Assembly (NCBI RefSeq): GCF_030734285.1
Contig: NZ_CP132294.1
Span: 3,410,001-3,474,000 of the forward strand
Source: Natronococcus sp. AD-5
Lineage (GTDB): Archaea; Halobacteriota; Halobacteria; Halobacteriales; Natrialbaceae
Direction of reading: 5' to 3'
Length of the DNA stretch: 64,000 bases
Made by a program: the position numbers and the translations under genes. The notes under the pieces are model-generated. The model was not told the origin of the DNA. It saw nothing but the letters and a program-made list of their open reading frames with translations, and did not search any database. Positions within the stretch are counted from its first letter, which is position 1, and the number at the start of each line of letters is the position of its first letter. Positions 61,504 through 64,000 of the stretch are shown piece after piece.

Positions 61504-62592
61504 GTGACGGCGAACGCGAACGCAGCGCGGAGGCGTCGCTACGTGCTCGCCGGCGTCGTTGCGGCGCTCGGCGTCGCGACCGGCGCGATCCTGCTCGAGG
61601 TTCTCGGGACGATCCTCTTCGCACTGACGGTCGCGTACGTCCTGCTTCCCGTACAGAAGTGGCTGGTCAGGCGGGGGCTCTCCGAGTGGACGGGGGCCGT
61701 CGCCGCGACGCTAATCGGGTTCGCGGGTGCCATCGCCGTCTTCTCGCCGATCGTTCTCACGCTGTACGTCCGAACCGAGGAGGTGATCGCCCTCGTCGAG
61801 GACGTTCCGCCGGAGATACCGGTCGCGGCGTTCGACGTCACGTACACGATAGACGTCGGCGAGGTCCAGACGCTCGCGGTGAATTTCCTGCGCGACGTTG
61901 CCGTTTCCATCGCCTCGTCCCTGCCGGTGCTCGCGATCAAGTTCGCCCTCTTCGTCATCCTGCTGTTCGCGCTGCTGTACAAGGGCGACGCGGCCGGACG
62001 AGCGGCCGTCGCGCCCGTTCCGCACGAGTACCGCGACGTCGTCTACGCGCTCGCCGCTCGAGCCCGGGAGACGCTGTACGCGATCTACGTGTTGCAACTC
62101 GCCACGTCGGTCGCCTCGCTGCTGATCGGCTACCCGCTGTTCTGGCTGCTGGGCTACGACATGGCCTTCACGCTCGCGCTGTTCGCCGCGATCTTGCAGT
62201 TCGTGCCGATCATCGGGCCGAGCCTGCTCGTCGCGCCGATCGCGCTCTACCACGTCGCCGCGGGCGAACTCGCCGCGGCGGCGCTGGTCGGGGTCCTCGG
62301 TATCGGGTTAGTTGCCTGGTTCCCCGACGTCGCCGTTCGACCGCGACTCGCCCGCCGCTCGGCCGGGCTGCCGGGCAGCCTCTACTTCGTCGGCTTCACC
62401 GGCGGCCTCTTCACGCTCGGCGCGATCGGGATCGTCGTCGGCCCGCTGATCGTCGCGGTCTTCGTCGAGGCGGTCGACCTGCTGGCCGACGAGGTCAACG
62501 GCGACGCGACGTTCGACGACCTCGCGGCGGCGGACCCCGACGCGCCGGCGGAGCCCGCCGAGGCGGAACCCGGCGGCTCGTCGGATGACTGA
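61504..62592 (+). CDS. AI-2E family (PerM-like) transporter
   Basis: This 362-residue protein starts at GTG 61504 and has about eight helices, the long mid loop, the LLFALLYKGDAAGRA segment and the conserved LQFVPIIGPSLLVAPIALYH of the AI-2E exporter family. Many archaeal members probably are Na+/H+ antiporters rather than autoinducer exporters. The acidic, Pro/Ala-rich tail is typical of haloarchaea. Confidence 0.88.
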   Translation: MTANANAARRRRYVLAGVVAALGVATGAILLEVLGTILFALTVAYVLLPVQKWLVRRGLSEWTGAVAATLIGFAGAIAVFSPIVLTLYVRTEEVIALVEDVPPEIPVAAFDVTYTIDVGEVQTLAVNFLRDVAVSIASSLPVLAIKFALFVILLFALLYKGDAAGRAAVAPVPHEYRDVVYALAARARETLYAIYVLQLATSVASLLIGYPLFWLLGYDMAFTLALFAAILQFVPIIGPSLLVAPIALYHVAAGELAAAALVGVLGIGLVAWFPDVAVRPRLARRSAGLPGSLYFVGFTGGLFTLGAIGIVVGPLIVAVFVEAVDLLADEVNGDATFDDLAAADPDAPAEPAEAEPGGSSDD

Positions 62593-62664
62593 CGCTCGAG
62601 CCCGCGGCTCGTCCCCGACCTCCTCACCCGCCCACCTTTTCTTTCTGCTCGTCGTAGCGTTCGC

Positions 62665-63246
62665 ATGGCCAGTGGCCGAACGATCATCAACGCGATCATC
62701 GGCGCCGTCGTCGGTATCGTCCTCTCGTTCATCCCGTTCTCGACGCTCATCGGCGGCGCCGTCGCGGGCTTTCTCGAGGGGCCGAACAAGCGCGACGGGG
62801 CGCTCGTCGGCGCCCTCGCCGGCGCGATCACGTTCGTCCCGATCGCCGCCATCGCGATCCTCGCGCTCGGCGTCATCGGGTTCGGGATGGGCGTCGCCGC
62901 CGCCCCGATCGAGGGATTCGCGTTCGTCGTGCTCGTGATCCTCGCGCTCGTGCTGTTCACGTTCCTCTACACCGTCGTCCTGTCGTTGCTCGGCGGCTAC
63001 CTCGGCGCCTACCTCGCGCGCGAGTATCCGGCCCAGCACGCGAAGACGCGGGAGACGATCGGAATGCGAAAGCGGAAGCCGGCTCCCGACGCCCGATCGC
63101 GATCGGAACCGCGGGAACGGGCCGACTCCGAGCGCGACGGGCCGGCGCTGCCGAACGAACGGAATCTCGAGGAACGGTCCGAACCGGAGCGATCGGATCC
63201 GCTGCGCTGGCACGAGGAACAGGAGGGCGACGAACGAAACGAATAG
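62665..63246 (+). CDS. DUF5518-type membrane protein
   Basis: This 193-residue protein has four hydrophobic helices in its first 115 residues (INAIIGAVVGIVLSFIPFS, GGAVAGFL, AGAITFVPIAAIAILAL and FVVLVILALVLFTFLYTVV), Gly-rich as in DUF5518 proteins, with GGAVAGFLEGPNKRDGALVG being typical. The last 70 residues are a charged Arg/Glu tail, probably disordered. It follows the transporter gene by 73 bp. Confidence 0.82.
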   Translation: MASGRTIINAIIGAVVGIVLSFIPFSTLIGGAVAGFLEGPNKRDGALVGALAGAITFVPIAAIAILALGVIGFGMGVAAAPIEGFAFVVLVILALVLFTFLYTVVLSLLGGYLGAYLAREYPAQHAKTRETIGMRKRKPAPDARSRSEPRERADSERDGPALPNERNLEERSEPERSDPLRWHEEQEGDERNE

Positions 63247-63258
63247 TATCCCGCTTCG

Positions 63259-64000
63259 CTACTCGTACCGGAGCGCGTCGATCGGATCCGTCCGCGCCGC
63301 CCGCCAGGCCGGGTACAGCCCCGAGAGAATCCCGACGAGGATTCCGACCACGATCGCGAGGGCGACGTACTCGTAGGGGTAGACCAGCGGGATGTCGATG
63401 TACCACGCGCCCAGGTAGCCCGCGACGAGCCCGAGTGCCGTCCCCAGGACGGCGCCGATGACGCCCAGAATCACCGCCTCCGTGAGAAAGAGACCGAGCA
63501 CGTCCCGGTTCTGCGCGCCGACCGCTTTCATGATCCCGATCTCGCGGGTGCGCTCGGTGACGCTGACGAGCATGATGTTCGCGATCCCGATCGAGCCGAC
63601 CAGCAGGGAGATGGCGGCGATGCCGACGATGAAGTTCTGGAGGAGATCGAGGACGTCCTGGAGCTGCTGGAGCAACTCCGTGCTCGTCTGGAACGTCACC
63701 TCGAGGTCGTCGTCGAGGAACTCGCTCGCGTCGGATGCGTCGCTCTCGAGGTACGCGACGGCGCTCTCGCGGGCGGCGTCGACGTCCGCCTCGTTCGCGG
63801 ACTCCGCCTCGACGATGATGGCGATGAACCGAGCGTCGCCCTCGTCTCCGCCGTTCGCCCCGGCACCGCCTTCGCCGCCGTCACCGATTCCGAACCCGGC
63901 CGCCTGCTCGACGTAGTACGGATCCGTCGGCACGTAGATCCGCGGCGACGATTCGAACCCCTCGAACGGACTCAATCCCTCGGAGCGGTCGGTGATGCCG
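63259..64000 (-). CDS. MacB/FtsX-type ABC transporter permease, N-terminal part beyond the window
   Basis: The 247 codons visible show the periplasmic-type (external) domain end and the C-terminal FtsX domain with three helices: [40 protein letters not shown] and [19 protein letters not shown], the hallmark of MacB-like permeases. The open frame continues past base 64000 ([14 protein letters not shown]), so the TTG at 63975 is internal. A Gly/Asp-rich loop lies in the outer domain. An ATPase gene is expected upstream. Confidence 0.93.
   Translation of the reverse strand, partial: GITDRSEGLSPFEGFESSPRIYVPTDPYYVEQAAGFGIGDGGEGGAGANGGDEGDARFIAIIVEAESANEADVDAARESAVAYLESDASDASEFLDDDLEVTFQTSTELLQQLQDVLDLLQNFIVGIAAISLLVGSIGIANIMLVSVTERTREIGIMKAVGAQNRDVLGLFLTEAVILGVIGAVLGTALGLVAGYLGAWYIDIPLVYPYEYVALAIVVGILVGILSGLYPAWRAARTDPIDALRYE

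Noticed and set aside
1-64000. tRNA, rRNA or insertion-sequence genes
   Set aside because: I looked for cloverleaf ends, CCA-proximal motifs, transposase motifs and terminal inverted repeats and saw none that hold.

Overview
This window is chromosomal DNA of a haloarchaeon, probably a member of the Natrialbales (Natrinema/Haloterrigena-like; the genus cannot be fixed from the window). The evidence is very high G+C with G/C-rich third positions, acidic proteins, TATA boxes about 25-30 nt before starts (leaderless transcription), Tat lipoprotein signals, archaeal replication proteins (Orc1/Cdc6, RfcS, PolD small subunit), a SAMP2 ubiquitin-like modifier, and the gene order typed as the main chromosomal origin in haloarchaea. 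I see no rRNA, tRNA, CRISPR array or insertion sequence.

Layout. 0-21 kb is ordinary chromosome: an S9 peptidase fragment, cstA with a CC-star-like companion, upp, a phosphate permease, a CNNM/HlyC-type protein, a glutaredoxin-like protein overlapping a cysteine-free peroxiredoxin-like protein, Sua5, a degenerate Cas4-like protein, an HdrD/EMO-like membrane Fe-S oxidoreductase, and several enzyme-like proteins whose catalytic residues are missing. 21.3-28.4 kb is an accessory island between an M20 deacylase and alaS: a 1477-residue secreted VWA/calcium-repeat protein with a pre-toxin segment and a predicted PD-(D/E)xK nuclease tip, then a probable immunity gene with its own promoter, two broken small genes (one frameshifted, one with a frameshift plus an in-frame stop), and a rearranged scrap of the toxin gene itself. 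This looks like an archaeal polymorphic-toxin locus with orphan cassettes.

28.5-44.9 kb holds alaS, rfcS, a bactofilin-like membrane protein, samp2, a tupABC-modE tungstate/molybdate operon, a methylenetetrahydrofolate reductase homologue, an acyl-CoA ligase and aspartokinase. 44.9-52.9 kb is the replication-origin neighbourhood: DP1, signal peptidase, orc1, a 1.27-kb origin with inverted ORB elements around an AT-rich core, then oapA-oapB-oapC (arvABC, the archaeal vesiculation GTPase module). The AT-rich core carries eight CTAG sites in 136 bp although this tetranucleotide is otherwise rare here, and ORB-like sequences also lie inside the disordered linkers of the orc1 and DP1 genes, in the same reading frame.

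52.9-64 kb returns to housekeeping and conserved-unknown genes: a 29-residue membrane peptide gene overlapping its neighbour, a MazG-like protein with an antisense-encoded tail, a RecA-like protein without Walker A, tandem DtxR-like operators, a methyltransferase, DUF1684, an XPD/Rad3-type Fe-S helicase, a thiamine-type binding lipoprotein, an AI-2E family transporter and a MacB-type permease cut by the window end.
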